A stretch of 64,000 bases of DNA from Clostridium sp. OS1-26 (GCF_030915445.1 NZ_CP133264.1:5551208-5615207); one strand, 5' to 3'; shown: positions 17,143-26,786, numbered from the stretch's first letter. Program-made: numbers and translations. Notes: generated by a model not told the origin, from the letters alone.

Positions 17143-18441
17143 TTATTTAACTGGTAGATATAATCCTATTTTATAAAGAACATTTATTAATATACCTACG
17201 AATATTGCACCTACTGGACCAACTGCCATATCAACAATTGGCTTTTTAGAAGTTTTATTTATAACATATATACCTACAACTACGAATAATCCTAAACCTG
17301 GCGCCATAGCATTAGCTGCTATCATACCACCTACAAGTAATGCTACTTCTAATACTCTGCTCATAGCAGTTCTTATATTGTCACCACATTTTCTAACCCC
17401 TGGAAATTTATCTAACATTCTAGCCAAAACATCAAGTAAAAGTATTTCTAATGCCATTACTACTGCGCCACCAATAAAGGCTATAAAAGGATTTTTAATT
17501 AATAGTCCAACTACAAATACAAAAGTCATTCCTGCCGGAGCATAGACACCTGTAGTTATACCAGTGGTTGCAACGAGCGGTATAAAACCAATCCCTCTTG
17601 CAAAAGCTGTCATAGCAGCTTCAACATTTTTACCTCCCTTAAGAAGGTTTAATGAAATAGGATCACCAGCCAGCAAACTTAAACTTGTAGCTGCTGCAAT
17701 TAACCCACCCATAACAGCTAATATAGGCATATTTTTCTTAATCTTAGCAACTCTATCACTAAATATAGACGCCAAATCTACTTTTGATGTATTGGGATCT
17801 GATTTCTCTCTCATTGCAAATGCAAGCATTATTATCATACCTGCAAGTAACGCCATACCCTCTTGGTCAAGTTTTATTGTCGCTCCATCCCACTTAAATT
17901 TTCCATAATATAAAGTGAGCTGCCTTACTAAAAATGATACTACTAAAGTTATAGCTCCTTTTTTAACTCCATATTGATAAGCTACAACTAAAGCTGGGAA
18001 TACAGCAAACGCTGCAATTACTGGACTACCAACTTGTCCAAGTTGAGGTAAAAAATTAACTGGAAGTTTTGCAAATACATCAACTATAAATTTAAGTCCT
18101 GATACAAGTCCTATGCCATATAAAGCTCCAATTACCCCTGAAGCTATTAATCCAACCTTTCCTTTTGGACACCATGTTCCTATGATGTCCGTCCCTAATA
18201 AAATACTGTGAACTAACATTATTGAAGCTGCTACGGACACAGGTATACCGAAACCAATAACTAGTCCAAAACTTAGTGCAAATGAAGTCGCTGCCAAAGC
18301 TTTTTTATCAAGTCTTCCTTCAAGATATTCTGGAACTATTGGCCTTAAGCCATCATTAAATACTGCAACACCCTTATTAGAGAGTATTGATGCTAATGCA
18401 CCAAGCAAAGCAATAATTACATACTTTAATACGATCCCCAT
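17143..18441 (-). CDS. yhfT: YhfT, polytopic membrane transporter
   Basis: Very hydrophobic, 432 residues with roughly ten to twelve predicted spans and many Gly/Ala-rich helices (for example FALSFGLVIGFGIPVSVAAS). It is the only integral membrane protein of the cluster, so it is presumably the importer of the pathway substrate. YhfU lies just upstream (37 bp gap); the Gly-rich small YhfU followed by a large membrane partner resembles split transport systems, but no energy-coupling motif is seen. Family YhfT; substrate unknown. Confidence 0.85.
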   Translation of the reverse strand: MGIVLKYVIIALLGALASILSNKGVAVFNDGLRPIVPEYLEGRLDKKALAATSFALSFGLVIGFGIPVSVAASIMLVHSILLGTDIIGTWCPKGKVGLIASGVIGALYGIGLVSGLKFIVDVFAKLPVNFLPQLGQVGSPVIAAFAVFPALVVAYQYGVKKGAITLVVSFLVRQLTLYYGKFKWDGATIKLDQEGMALLAGMIIMLAFAMREKSDPNTSKVDLASIFSDRVAKIKKNMPILAVMGGLIAAATSLSLLAGDPISLNLLKGGKNVEAAMTAFARGIGFIPLVATTGITTGVYAPAGMTFVFVVGLLIKNPFIAFIGGAVVMALEILLLDVLARMLDKFPGVRKCGDNIRTAMSRVLEVALLVGGMIAANAMAPGLGLFVVVGIYVINKTSKKPIVDMAVGPVGAIFVGILINVLYKIGLYLPVK

Positions 18442-18478
18442 AGATAAGTTCCTCCTCTTATTTTTATAAGGCTGATTT

Positions 18479-18838
18479 TTAGCTCAAAATTTTATTTAAG
18501 ATTACAGGTATTACTTGTTCAGCGTGTTGAGGTGTAAATCCAAAGGCTTTTTTCCCAGACTCTATTTCCTTTATTATTTCTTCATCACTTCTTATGTTAC
18601 CCGGCATGGAAACTGTAGCACAAAGATTGTACCCTAGTAGTGCTATAGCCATTGCTAATGCTCCTCCACCACCAGTGTTACAAGCACCCAAATAATAATC
18701 TGCTTGGTTAGTTTTAACTGCCATTGCTGCCTCAATATCTGATTTTATCTCAATGGTTGCTTTGTCTCCTGCCACTTGTTTTGCAATATTAGCAACTTTT
18801 TCTTTATCTATTTGTCCTCCAATAACTATTCTTATCAT
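18479..18838 (-). CDS. yhfU: YhfU, DUF2620 protein
   Basis: Small soluble protein, 119 residues, with alternating beta/alpha segments: MIRIVIGGQIDKEKVANIAK at the N terminus and a central Gly-rich loop LGACNTGGGGALAMAIALLG (about residues 51-70). The size and the Cys-containing Gly loop recall a nucleotide- or phosphate-binding component, and it always travels with YhfT in this cluster type. No biochemical role is established. It starts 69 bp downstream of yhfY. Confidence 0.85.
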   Translation of the reverse strand: MIRIVIGGQIDKEKVANIAKQVAGDKATIEIKSDIEAAMAVKTNQADYYLGACNTGGGGALAMAIALLGYNLCATVSMPGNIRSDEEIIKEIESGKKAFGFTPQHAEQVIPVILNKILS

Positions 18839-18906
18839 TATATAATCCCTCCTAAATTTAATTAATAATCAATTATTTTAAAGCTAGTAACTAAGAGTTA
18901 CTTATT

Positions 18907-19260
18907 TTATTTACTTAGAATAGTAACTATGTGCATTAATATAAAAGTTCTTTCTACTTCAGGTATATAAATTTTTATAATTTCTTCTAACAAATCTAAA
19001 ATTTCATTAGCCTTTTTAAAATTATTATCTTTTTCAACTTCTGTAAATATTTCTTTTTCTATAGGCTTTACCAGTTCATTTTTCTTTATTCTATTTAATG
19101 CTGCTGAAAGATGAGTTACAAACATTGCTCCATTTTCTTCAGTAAGTTTAATTTCGAAATTTTTGTCAAAAATTTCGATTGTTTTAATTAAATTATTATA
19201 AATACCCTCATCGATTTGTCCTCCCTCCTTTAAAATGTTTAATCTTAAACCTAAATCCAT
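18907..19260 (-). CDS. yhfY: YhfY, single PRD-domain regulator
   Basis: A 117-residue PTS-regulation (PRD) domain standing alone. The conserved His-containing helix is THLSAALNRIKKN, and the C-terminal region ends PEVERTFILMHIVTIL. In antiterminators such as LicT, PRDs are phosphorylated by PTS proteins, but here no RNA- or DNA-binding domain is attached. I start at ATG 19260 (Met-Asp-Leu), behind AAAGGAGAGG, rather than at a TTG at 19281 that lies inside the operator. Co-directional with yhfU (68 bp gap). Probably modulates YhfZ or the transporter in response to PTS state; inference. Confidence 0.8.
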   Translation of the reverse strand: MDLGLRLNILKEGGQIDEGIYNNLIKTIEIFDKNFEIKLTEENGAMFVTHLSAALNRIKKNELVKPIEKEIFTEVEKDNNFKKANEILDLLEEIIKIYIPEVERTFILMHIVTILSK

Positions 19261-19278
19261 ATTCACCTCTCCTTTGTA

Positions 19279-19302
19279 CAATATACTGAATTTTGTATAT
19301 TC
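19279..19302. promoter_or_regulatory. Candidate yhf-regulon operator before yhfY
   Basis: Minus strand GAATATACA-N6-AGTATATTG, seven of nine positions matching an inverted repeat, 18 bp before the yhfY start codon. Same 9-6-9 layout as the sites upstream of nagB and yhfZ. The rest of the 19303-19496 gap shows no gene. Confidence 0.55.
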
Positions 19303-19496
19303 ACTTTAAAAATTTTGCTTTATTATATTCTTTTGCTATAAACATATAATAAAAGTTAACTATATGTTTATAGGATAAAGAAAAGAGTAGCACCTTCTAT
19401 ATTACTTATCTAACTAAAGACTCTGGTAATTACAAAATATTATTTATAGATTGTTATAGGTTTGCACCCTTCCAATATCCTTACATAAAACGAAAA

Positions 19497-20423
19497 TTAA
19501 TAGTTTGGAACCATTTGTTCATTTACGACTTTACGCTGAATATCTAATATTTTACTTTCATCTAAAAATTTTTTTAATAATTTTGCTAGATATTCATTTG
19601 ACTTCTTCACTATTACAACAGCCTCAGTATCAGAGTAATTAAACTTTTCATTATTAATAGTATAATAATTAAAACTTAAATTACTCTCTTTTATAGCATC
19701 TATATTCCATATTGCTGCATCAATTTCTCCACTTAAAATCTTATTTAAGAGCTGACTATATAATAGAGGTACATATTGTACATTTTTACCCTCACATTGA
19801 TAGAAAGATAAAATTTGATGATCTAAAGAGGAATAATCTATACCTATTCTCATTCCATCTTTTATTTCACTATCCTCTACATTCTTAAAAATAATTACGT
19901 GCTCATTTACATAACTGTGTGGCCCAAAATTTAAAACTACCTCTATCTCTTCACCACTATTTATATAGTGCTGAGCAGCCAATTTTGATATAACAGCAAA
20001 ATCATATCTTCCTTCTATTAAGGCTTGAAGTCTACTATTAGCTCCTCTCATGTATGCTAAAGATATGTTAAATGATGTAGAACCTAAAGTATTATATAGA
20101 CCAGTAGCTAGCCCTTCATAAACTTTAGAATAAGGTAATGGCATAACCCCTACTATAGTTTTTATATCAGCAATTTCCAATAGCTTAGAATAAGATATTT
20201 TATTTATAAAGGTTCCTAAGTGACCTCTTGGTTCTAAGCTAATTGCACCATAATCTTGAAGAAATTTTAAGGCTGATTGTATAGTTCCTCTAGCAGTTTT
20301 ATAGTTTTCTGCCATCTGGGCTACTGTAATAATTCTTTCTCCTTCTTCCATAGACAAAAATTCTTTTGCTAAATTCATAGCCATTAGACCGTTTTTTTGC
20401 ATAAGCTTTAATTTTATATCCAT
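19497..20423 (-). CDS. yhfZ: YhfZ, GntR-like transcriptional regulator with ligand domain
   Basis: The 308-residue protein has an N-terminal winged helix-turn-helix: VAQMAENYKTARGTIQSAL as the recognition region, then the wing LEPRGHLGTFI. The rest (about 90-300) resembles a periplasmic-binding-protein fold used as effector domain. This is the YhfZ architecture, and it is the first gene of the yhf cluster. An upstream promoter (20486-20514) carries a 24-bp palindrome just downstream of the transcription start, which suggests autorepression by roadblock. Sites of the same design occur before yhfY and nagB. Confidence 0.87.
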   Translation of the reverse strand: MDIKLKLMQKNGLMAMNLAKEFLSMEEGERIITVAQMAENYKTARGTIQSALKFLQDYGAISLEPRGHLGTFINKISYSKLLEIADIKTIVGVMPLPYSKVYEGLATGLYNTLGSTSFNISLAYMRGANSRLQALIEGRYDFAVISKLAAQHYINSGEEIEVVLNFGPHSYVNEHVIIFKNVEDSEIKDGMRIGIDYSSLDHQILSFYQCEGKNVQYVPLLYSQLLNKILSGEIDAAIWNIDAIKESNLSFNYYTINNEKFNYSDTEAVVIVKKSNEYLAKLLKKFLDESKILDIQRKVVNEQMVPNY

Positions 20424-20451
20424 AAACTCACTCTTTTATTATAAATTTTTA

Positions 20452-20475
20452 CAATGTACACTTTTTTGTATTTTG
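20452..20475. promoter_or_regulatory. Candidate YhfZ autoregulatory operator
   Basis: CAATGTACA-N6-TGTATTTTG on the plus strand follows the 9-6-9 palindrome pattern of the nagB and yhfY sites, with two mismatches to each half of the perfect nagB copy. It lies about +4 to +27 relative to the predicted yhfZ start of transcription. A further TGTACA-containing stretch at about 20583-20605 may be an auxiliary site. Confidence 0.55.
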
Positions 20476-20485
20476 AATTAATTAG

Positions 20486-20514
20486 ATAGTAACATACATT
20501 GAAAACAATTTCAA
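20486..20514 (-). promoter_or_regulatory. Promoter of the yhf cluster
   Basis: TTGAAA, a 17-bp spacer and TACTAT on the minus strand, upstream of yhfZ and immediately before its candidate operator. Confidence 0.65.
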
Positions 20515-20672
20515 GGAAAAATTTAAAATACAATAAAGTACTATAAATTTCACCATTAATTTATAGCACTCTCTCCATTTACATTGTACATACTTTTCAG
20601 TACATGACATGGATACTTGTATTGCCACTATATAATTAATACCCTTTCAAATGATTTCCTACAAACTAAAAT

Positions 20673-22627
20673 CTACTTTAAACAATGCATATACCTTTCT
20701 GCTTCATCTCCACTTACTAGAAAGGACTGCCCTTTTGAACAAAAAATCGAAGTAGAAGTATAATCAATATCCGCATTTTTATCGTAACCTATTTTTTTAA
20801 TTACTTCCTCTCCATTATGACAGCTATCATATCCATCAAAAATGAAATTGGCTTTTCCCTTACCTTTTGTTAATGCTGCGAATTCCATGCTATAGTTCAT
20901 AAAAGTAGCCACAGGGCCTCTTCCAGTTATAATAACTTTATTATTAAAGGTTTGTGGTGCTTCAAAGGAACCATTTAGCTTCTGTATATCACTTAGAATT
21001 CTTCCAATATAATCAATATCTGCTTTCATTTTAAAACGATAATAGGGTTCTAATAAGAGATTTTCTGTATTTTCCAAACCCTGTCTTAAAGCTCTTAAGG
21101 TTGCTTCTCTAAAATCTCCTCCACTGGTATGTTTATTATGTGCTCTACCAGTCAACAAAGTAATTTTCAAATCAGTTATAGGAGAACCTGTTACTATACC
21201 ATGGTGCTCCCTTTCATAGATATGTGTACGAACTAAATTTTGATTGCCAATAGTTAAATCATCGGCATGACATATGTTATAAAATATTATTCCGCTATTT
21301 CTTTCTCCTGATTCTATCTTAAGATGTACTTCTGCATAATGTCCTAAAGGTTCAAAATGCCCATAACCCTTTGTCTCTCTTAAAATAGTCTCCTTATAGA
21401 GAATTTCACAAGGTCCAAAATCTACACGTAAGCCAAATCTCTCTTCCATCAGCTGTTTTAAAACCTCCAGCTGAATAGCTCCCATGATATGAACCTGTAT
21501 TTCCTTTAATCTTTCATCCCAAATTATATTTAAAGCAGGATCTTCTACTTCTAAAAGCTTAAAATAAACTAAAACATCTTTTACATTTAATGTTTTATCA
21601 AATATAACTTTTGATTTTAGTGTTGGAACCATTTCATAAGTTATCTTTTCATTTAATGCCCCAACTCCGTCTCCTATAGCTGCACTGTTTAAACCTGTAA
21701 CCGCAAAAGTCCTCCCGCTAAGACTTTATCTACAGTCTTAAACTTTGTTCCATTATAAATTCTTATCTGACTGACTTTCTCATAAGTATTATCATCATTA
21801 ATTCCTACAGATATTTCTTCTCTAACCTTTAAAGTACCACTTAAGGACTTTATATAAGTTAATCTTGTCCCCTGCTCGTCATGACGTATTTTGTATACCA
21901 AACCGCTAAATCCTTCTTTATCATCATATTCTGTAAAAGTCAGCATATCTAATTTTTCTAAAAAGCTTTCTATGCCGATATCCTGAAGGGCTGAACCACT
22001 TAAGCAGGGAAAAATTTTATTTTCCTTAATCATTTTCTTCATAGCATTAAGCCATAATTTCTCTTCATAGTTCTCTTCTAAATATTTTTCAAAAAGTATA
22101 TCATCATGTTCTGCAATAAATTCTACAAGTTCTTCACTCATTTCTCCATTATTAAAGGAGTCTGTAATAAAACAAACATCTTTGGTTAAACTTAATCTAA
22201 TTTCTTCAAGAACTCCTTGAATATTTGCACCTACTCTATCAGTTTTATTAATGAAGAAAAATGTAGGAATATTGTGTTTTCTAAGGAGCTGCCACACTAT
22301 TTCTGTTTGTCCCTGTACTCCCTCAACTCCACTTATTATGACAATAGCATAATTCATTACTTGAATAGCCCTCTCCATTTCCGGCGAAAAGTCCACGTGT
22401 CCAGGGGTATCTATTAAATAGTATGTTGAAGAATTATATTCAAAAACACCCTGATCGGAAAATACCGTAATTCCTCTCTCCTTTTCTATATTATGGCTAT
22501 CTAAAAAAGAATCTCTATGATCAACTCTTCCTCGATTTCTTATACTTTTCGTATGATATAGTATTTGTTCTGCAAAAGTAGTCTTACCAGCATCTACATG
22601 AGCTAATATTCCAATTGTTTTATTCAT
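20673..22627 (-). CDS. Tet(M)-type ribosomal protection GTPase (one frameshift)
   Basis: EF-G-like translational GTPase. The G domain carries GILAHVDAGKTT, the DTPGHVDF G3 motif and FFINKTDR. Later EF-G-like domains follow (ITGRGPVATFMNYSMEF near the C terminus). This is the architecture of tetracycline ribosomal-protection proteins, which eject the drug from the ribosome; many clostridia carry chromosomal divergent members of unproven resistance. The frame breaks near 21700-21712. One extra base in GGAGGACTTTT gives AGGTFAVTGLNSAAIGDG and a product of about 651 residues, the expected size. Start taken at ATG 22627, 6 bp after GAGGTG. Whether it gives resistance cannot be decided here. Confidence 0.85.
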
Positions 22628-22689
22628 CTTTAGCACCTCAATAAAGTAATTATATAGATTATTATAAATTAAGTATGCCTTTAACTCAA

Positions 22690-23724
22690 TTATAGAAGGA
22701 CTGTTATAATTACAATAGCTGATAGGATCTGAACTGCAGCAACTCCTAATGCATAAATTGAAATTTTAATTCCTTGATGTATGAGCTCTCTAAAGTTTAC
22801 TCTCATTCCTATACCTGCAAGAGCAATTATTTCAAAATTGTTACTTATCAATTTAAATGTTTTAGAAATCTGTGGTGAAAATATACCAATGGTAAATAAG
22901 AAGCACATAATAAAAAATCCTAGTACATACCAAGGGATCTTTATCTTTGTATTAGTTTTTTTGCAGTTTGATTGAGAATGATTTTTCTTCATTGTTCCAA
23001 AGCTTAGTACAACAAAAACTAAAAAAATTATACGAACTATTTTAAATATAGTTGACAAATCCTTTACATGTTCATTCACTAAGCTGCCACTAGCAACAAC
23101 CTGTCCTATAGATTGAAGTATTCCCCCTATAAAAGCAGAGGTTTTTATTATTTCTGTTGAAAATATTATTTTAGAAATCAGAGGAAGTAAAAGCATTAAG
23201 ACAGTACCAGTAACATTTACTGTTGTTATAGCAATTCCTTTTTCACTGTCATCTGCACCTATAACGGGAGCAGTAGCAGCAATAGCAGAGGAACCACATA
23301 CCGCATTACCGCTTGCCATTAAAAAGCGAAAGTTTTCAGAAAAACCAAGTTTTTTTCCTATCAACATTGCGAAAGTAATTGTTATAAGCATTTGTAATAC
23401 TATGAAGGTTACTCCTGAACCTCCTAACTTCAGTATAGTTTGGGCACTTAATGTTCCACCAAGCAGAACTATGGAGTAGGATAATAAGTCACTTTCAGCA
23501 AATTTTGATCCTTTAGCATATATTTTTTTATTTCCAAAAGTATTTCCAACTGCCATACCTATAAATATCGCTATAGATGCACCACCGATACTAGGAATAT
23601 AATTCCCTATAAACTTACCCATAGAGGCAATAATTATGCATATAATAAGACCTGGTAAAATTTCGACAACTTTATTTAGCTTTTTTGCAATATTTTTATG
23701 AACTCTAAACGAAGTCAATAACAT
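22690..23724 (-). CDS. yeiH: YeiH-family putative sulfate/anion exporter
   Basis: Polytopic membrane protein (344 residues, about ten spans) of the UPF0324/YeiH family. Landmarks are PSIGGASIAIFIGMAVGN, the ASGNAVCGSSAIAATAPVIGA segment and C-terminal LAGIGMRVNFREL. Relatives have been linked to export of sulfite or organosulfur-derived anions, but transport is rarely proven. A divergent LysR gene starts 328 bp away, which is the usual YeiH-YeiE type arrangement and suggests induction by that regulator. The start ATG directly follows an AAAGGATGAT site. Confidence 0.85.
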   Translation of the reverse strand: MLLTSFRVHKNIAKKLNKVVEILPGLIICIIIASMGKFIGNYIPSIGGASIAIFIGMAVGNTFGNKKIYAKGSKFAESDLLSYSIVLLGGTLSAQTILKLGGSGVTFIVLQMLITITFAMLIGKKLGFSENFRFLMASGNAVCGSSAIAATAPVIGADDSEKGIAITTVNVTGTVLMLLLPLISKIIFSTEIIKTSAFIGGILQSIGQVVASGSLVNEHVKDLSTIFKIVRIIFLVFVVLSFGTMKKNHSQSNCKKTNTKIKIPWYVLGFFIMCFLFTIGIFSPQISKTFKLISNNFEIIALAGIGMRVNFRELIHQGIKISIYALGVAAVQILSAIVIITVLL

Positions 23725-23771
23725 TTGATATCATCCTTTCAAAATAAGCTTTATATAAACAGGATTCTTGG

Positions 23772-23940
23772 CTTCAGGTGGAGTTTTAAACTCCATCTGA
23801 AGCTTAGAAACCGTTATCCAGGGCCGTAGCGCCACTTATCCCCAACTTTAAGAAAAGCAGAGAACCCAAATCTTTGATTTGGTGTGAATCGCTTTCACAG
23901 AGTGCGTTGGGGTGTTAGTGGCGGTAGACATCGGATAAAA
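23772..23940. repeat. Structured intergenic element (two stem-loops) upstream of yeiH
   Basis: A near-perfect hairpin at 23772-23802 (CTTCAGGTGGAGTTT pairing with AAACTCCATCTGAAG) is followed at 23811-23940 by a larger stem. There GCGCCACTTATCCCCAAC pairs imperfectly with GTTGGGGTGTTAGTGGCG, bounded by TTATCC/GGATAA. The large loop contains AAATCTTTGATTT flanked by AGCAGAGAACCC and GGTGTGAATCGC. Two partial copies of the loop region occur at 61022-61114. It is read into yeiH as leader only if the yeiH promoter lies beyond it. Otherwise a dispersed repeat of unknown function. Confidence 0.65.
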
Positions 23941-24005
23941 TGATTTTTTTTACATGTTTGAGTATAATAGATATATAATCATAAGTAAAATATATATATA
24001 TCATG

Positions 24006-24032
24006 ATAATCATTAAGAAAATTAATGATTAT
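24006..24032. promoter_or_regulatory. Palindromic operator between yeiH and its LysR gene
   Basis: ATAATCATTAA-N5-TTAATGATTAT is a perfect 11-bp inverted repeat ending 19 bp before the LysR start codon. Size, position and AT-rich symmetry fit a LysR binding site for autoregulation and divergent control. Confidence 0.6.
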
Positions 24033-24051
24033 AGAGAAAGGATGATGCTTT

Positions 24052-24935
24052 GTGCTAGAGGAGATTAAAACATTTATAGCAGTTGTAGAATATAAAAACT
24101 TTACTAAAGCTGCTGAGTCTATTAATTTATCTCAGCCTAGTGTAAGTTTACATATCAAACATCTTGAAGAATACTTTAATACAATATTGATACAACGCTC
24201 AGTTAAGCAAAAAAAATATATATAACTCAAGCCGGAAATTTACTTTATGAGCGTTCAAAGCAAATCATTAAGTTATTAGAGGATACAAAAGATGAATTAG
24301 CAGATTATGAGAATACTGTACAAGGTCGATTACATATAGGCGCTAGTTTCACTATAGGCGAATATTTTTTACCAGCCTTCTTAGGACAATTTGCTAAAAA
24401 ATATCCTAATTTAGAGTTGGAAGTTACAATTGAAAATACTTATAATATTGGTGAAAAAGTTAAAAATTTTCAAGTTGATTTAGCATTGATTGAAGGTACA
24501 GTTCCATCATCAAATTTTGTAATCAATCATTTCTATAAGGATAAAATGGTGTTAGCTGTTCCTTATAATCATTATTTAGTCAATAGGGAACTTTCTATTG
24601 AAGAATTGCAGAATCAAACATGGATTAGTAGAGAAGAGGGCTCCGGAACTAGGGAATATTTAAACCTTTTTCTGTCATCTAACAATATTAATGCTAAAAA
24701 TATTATTGTATTTGGAAGTAATTATTCTGTAAAAGAAGCAGTTAAAAATAATTTAGGTATTACATTTATATCTTATCTTGTTACAGAAAACTCCTTAAGA
24801 AATAAAGAAATTTCTATTTTGAAAACTAGCCAAGAATATACTCGTCACTTTTCATACATTTTCCCAAAGGGTATACAACCCTCAAGGAGCACACTAGTAT
24901 TTATAGATATGTTGAAAAGCTATATAAATCAATAA
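24052..24935 (+). CDS. LysR-family regulator, divergent from yeiH (one frameshift)
   Basis: Start is GTG 24052, behind AAAGGATG. The winged helix-turn-helix reads TFIAVVEYKNFTKAAESINL then SQPSVSLHIKHLEEYF, a clear LysR DNA-binding domain. The effector domain begins about residue 90 (GRLHIGASFTIGEYFLPAFL) and shows ISREEGSGTREYLN, as in CysB/YeiE-like relatives. The frame is lost at 24214-24221, a run of eight A: a ninth A gives QKKIYITQAGNLLYERS and a continuous product of about 294 residues, normal length. Likely an anion-responsive activator of yeiH. Confidence 0.85.
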
Positions 24936-25115
24936 TGCAATTATATTGCGGAGACTAATATTGAGAATTTAATTATAATTTAAATAGGACAAATTTTGCT
25001 ATAAACACCTTCCTTTTTCAGAATTAACACATTATTCTTATTTTTTGTTGTATTTTTACATGAAGGTAGTGTAAAATGTTATTAAAACATTTTCATTTTT
25101 TAAGGAGGGTTAAAT

Positions 25116-26762
25116 ATGGCTGAACAAATGTTTTGTTATCAATGTGAACAAACTGCAGGTGGTAAAGGATGTACTAAAGTAGGTGTATGCACAAAAACCC
25201 CGGAAATTGCAGCAATGCAGGATTTACTAATTTATCAATTAAAAGGGACTAGCTGTTATGCTGTCAAGCTTCTAGAAAAAGGAGAAAAGATTGATAAATC
25301 AATAGTTTCTTTTGTTGAAGACGCATTGTTCATGACTTTAACTAATGTAAACTTTGACCCTGAAGCTCATATTAATATGCTTAAAAAATCTCAGAAAATT
25401 AAAGAAGAACTACGAGAAAAGGTTGGACAAGTATCTTTAAATACTCCTGAAGCACTATACAACTTAAGTGATTCAAAAGAACAAATTCTTGAAGACGCTA
25501 AAAAAGCAGGAATTATGTATAATCAAGATTTAAATGAAGATATTCGTTCTGTCAGAGAAACTATAAAATATGGATTAAAAGGAATTGCTGCTTATGCTCA
25601 TCAAGCAAGATTTATAAATTATAATAGCGATGAAGTAGATGAATTTTACTTTAAAGCCCTATCATCGTTAACTGACGATAGTTTAACTCTTGAAGATTTA
25701 ATCAAATGTTTGATGAAAACTGGCGATATGAGCGTTAAGATTATGGAAGTACTTGATAAAGCTAATAATGAAAAATATAACTCTCCTTCCCCTAAGAAAG
25801 TTAGTGTAAATATTAAAAAAGGACCATTTATCATAGTTTCTGGACATGACTTAAGAGATTTACAGATGCTGCTTGAGCAAACTGAAGGTAAAGGTATAAA
25901 TATTTATACTCATGGTGAAATGTTACCTTCACATGGATATCCTGAATTAAATAAATATCCTCATTTAGTAGGTAACTTCGGAAGCGCATGGCAAAATCAA
26001 CAGAAAGAATTCGATGGTATACCAGGCTGCATTTTAATGACAACAAATTGTTTGATGAAGCCGAAAGATTCTTACAAAGATAGAATTTTTTCAACAAGTG
26101 TTGTTGGCTTTGATGGTATAAAACATATAGCAAAAAATGAAAATGGTTATAAGGATTTCTCTGAAATAATAGATAAAGCATTAGAATTAGGTGGCTTTGA
26201 AAAAGATGAAGAGGTAAAAGAAATTTTAGTAGGCTTTGGACACAAAGCAACTTTAAGTCATGCTGATACAATAATAAATGCAGTTAAAGAGGGAAAAGTT
26301 AAACGTTTCTTCCTAATAGGCGGATGTGATGGGGCAAAACCTGGAAGAAATTATTATACAGAATTTGCTGAGAAGATTCCTAAAGATTGTATAATCCTTA
26401 CTTTAGCTTGTGGAAAATATCGTTTCAACAAATTAGAGTTTGGTGAAGTAGCAGGGCTTCCAAGATTGCTAGATGTTGGCCAGTGTAACGATGCATACTC
26501 AGCAGTTAGAATAGCTTTAGCTTTAGCAGATGCATTTAACTGTGGAATTAATGATCTACCATTATCATTAATAATTTCTTGGTATGAGCAAAAAGCTGTA
26601 GCTGATTTATTAGCGTTGCTTTCCTTAGGGGTAAAAGGAATTTATCTTGGACCAAGCTTACCAGCTTTCTTAACTCCTAATGTATTACAATTCTTAGTTG
26701 ATAATTTTGACATTAAACCAATTAGCACTCCGGATAATGACTTAAAGCAAATACTTGGATAA
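25116..26762 (+). CDS. hcp: Hydroxylamine reductase (hybrid-cluster protein)
   Basis: The 548-residue protein carries the N-terminal [4Fe-4S] ligand set Cys7, Cys10, Cys19 and Cys25 (C-x2-C-x8-C-x5-C), the spacing typical of HCPs from strict anaerobes. Hybrid-cluster region motifs include GHKATLSHADTI, LIGGCDGAKPGRNYYTEF, ILTLACGKYRFNK and VGQCNDAYSAVRIA. The enzyme reduces hydroxylamine in vitro and acts as a nitric oxide reductase and nitrosative-stress defence. It stands alone, with an ATTTTTTAAGGAGGGTTAAAT leader region and a strong terminator behind it. No hcr reductase is adjacent. Confidence 0.96.
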   Translation: MAEQMFCYQCEQTAGGKGCTKVGVCTKTPEIAAMQDLLIYQLKGTSCYAVKLLEKGEKIDKSIVSFVEDALFMTLTNVNFDPEAHINMLKKSQKIKEELREKVGQVSLNTPEALYNLSDSKEQILEDAKKAGIMYNQDLNEDIRSVRETIKYGLKGIAAYAHQARFINYNSDEVDEFYFKALSSLTDDSLTLEDLIKCLMKTGDMSVKIMEVLDKANNEKYNSPSPKKVSVNIKKGPFIIVSGHDLRDLQMLLEQTEGKGINIYTHGEMLPSHGYPELNKYPHLVGNFGSAWQNQQKEFDGIPGCILMTTNCLMKPKDSYKDRIFSTSVVGFDGIKHIAKNENGYKDFSEIIDKALELGGFEKDEEVKEILVGFGHKATLSHADTIINAVKEGKVKRFFLIGGCDGAKPGRNYYTEFAEKIPKDCIILTLACGKYRFNKLEFGEVAGLPRLLDVGQCNDAYSAVRIALALADAFNCGINDLPLSLIISWYEQKAVADLLALLSLGVKGIYLGPSLPAFLTPNVLQFLVDNFDIKPISTPDNDLKQILG

Positions 26763-26786
26763 AATAATGTTCTTGTAGATTAGATG

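Noticed and set aside
20673..22627. Acquired tetracycline-resistance transposon gene
   Set aside because: No integrase, transposase or base-composition change surrounds it; it looks like a chromosomal divergent family member.
25831..26271. Minus-strand ORF of 146 codons inside hcp
   Set aside because: Leu/His-rich shadow of hcp; no supporting signals.
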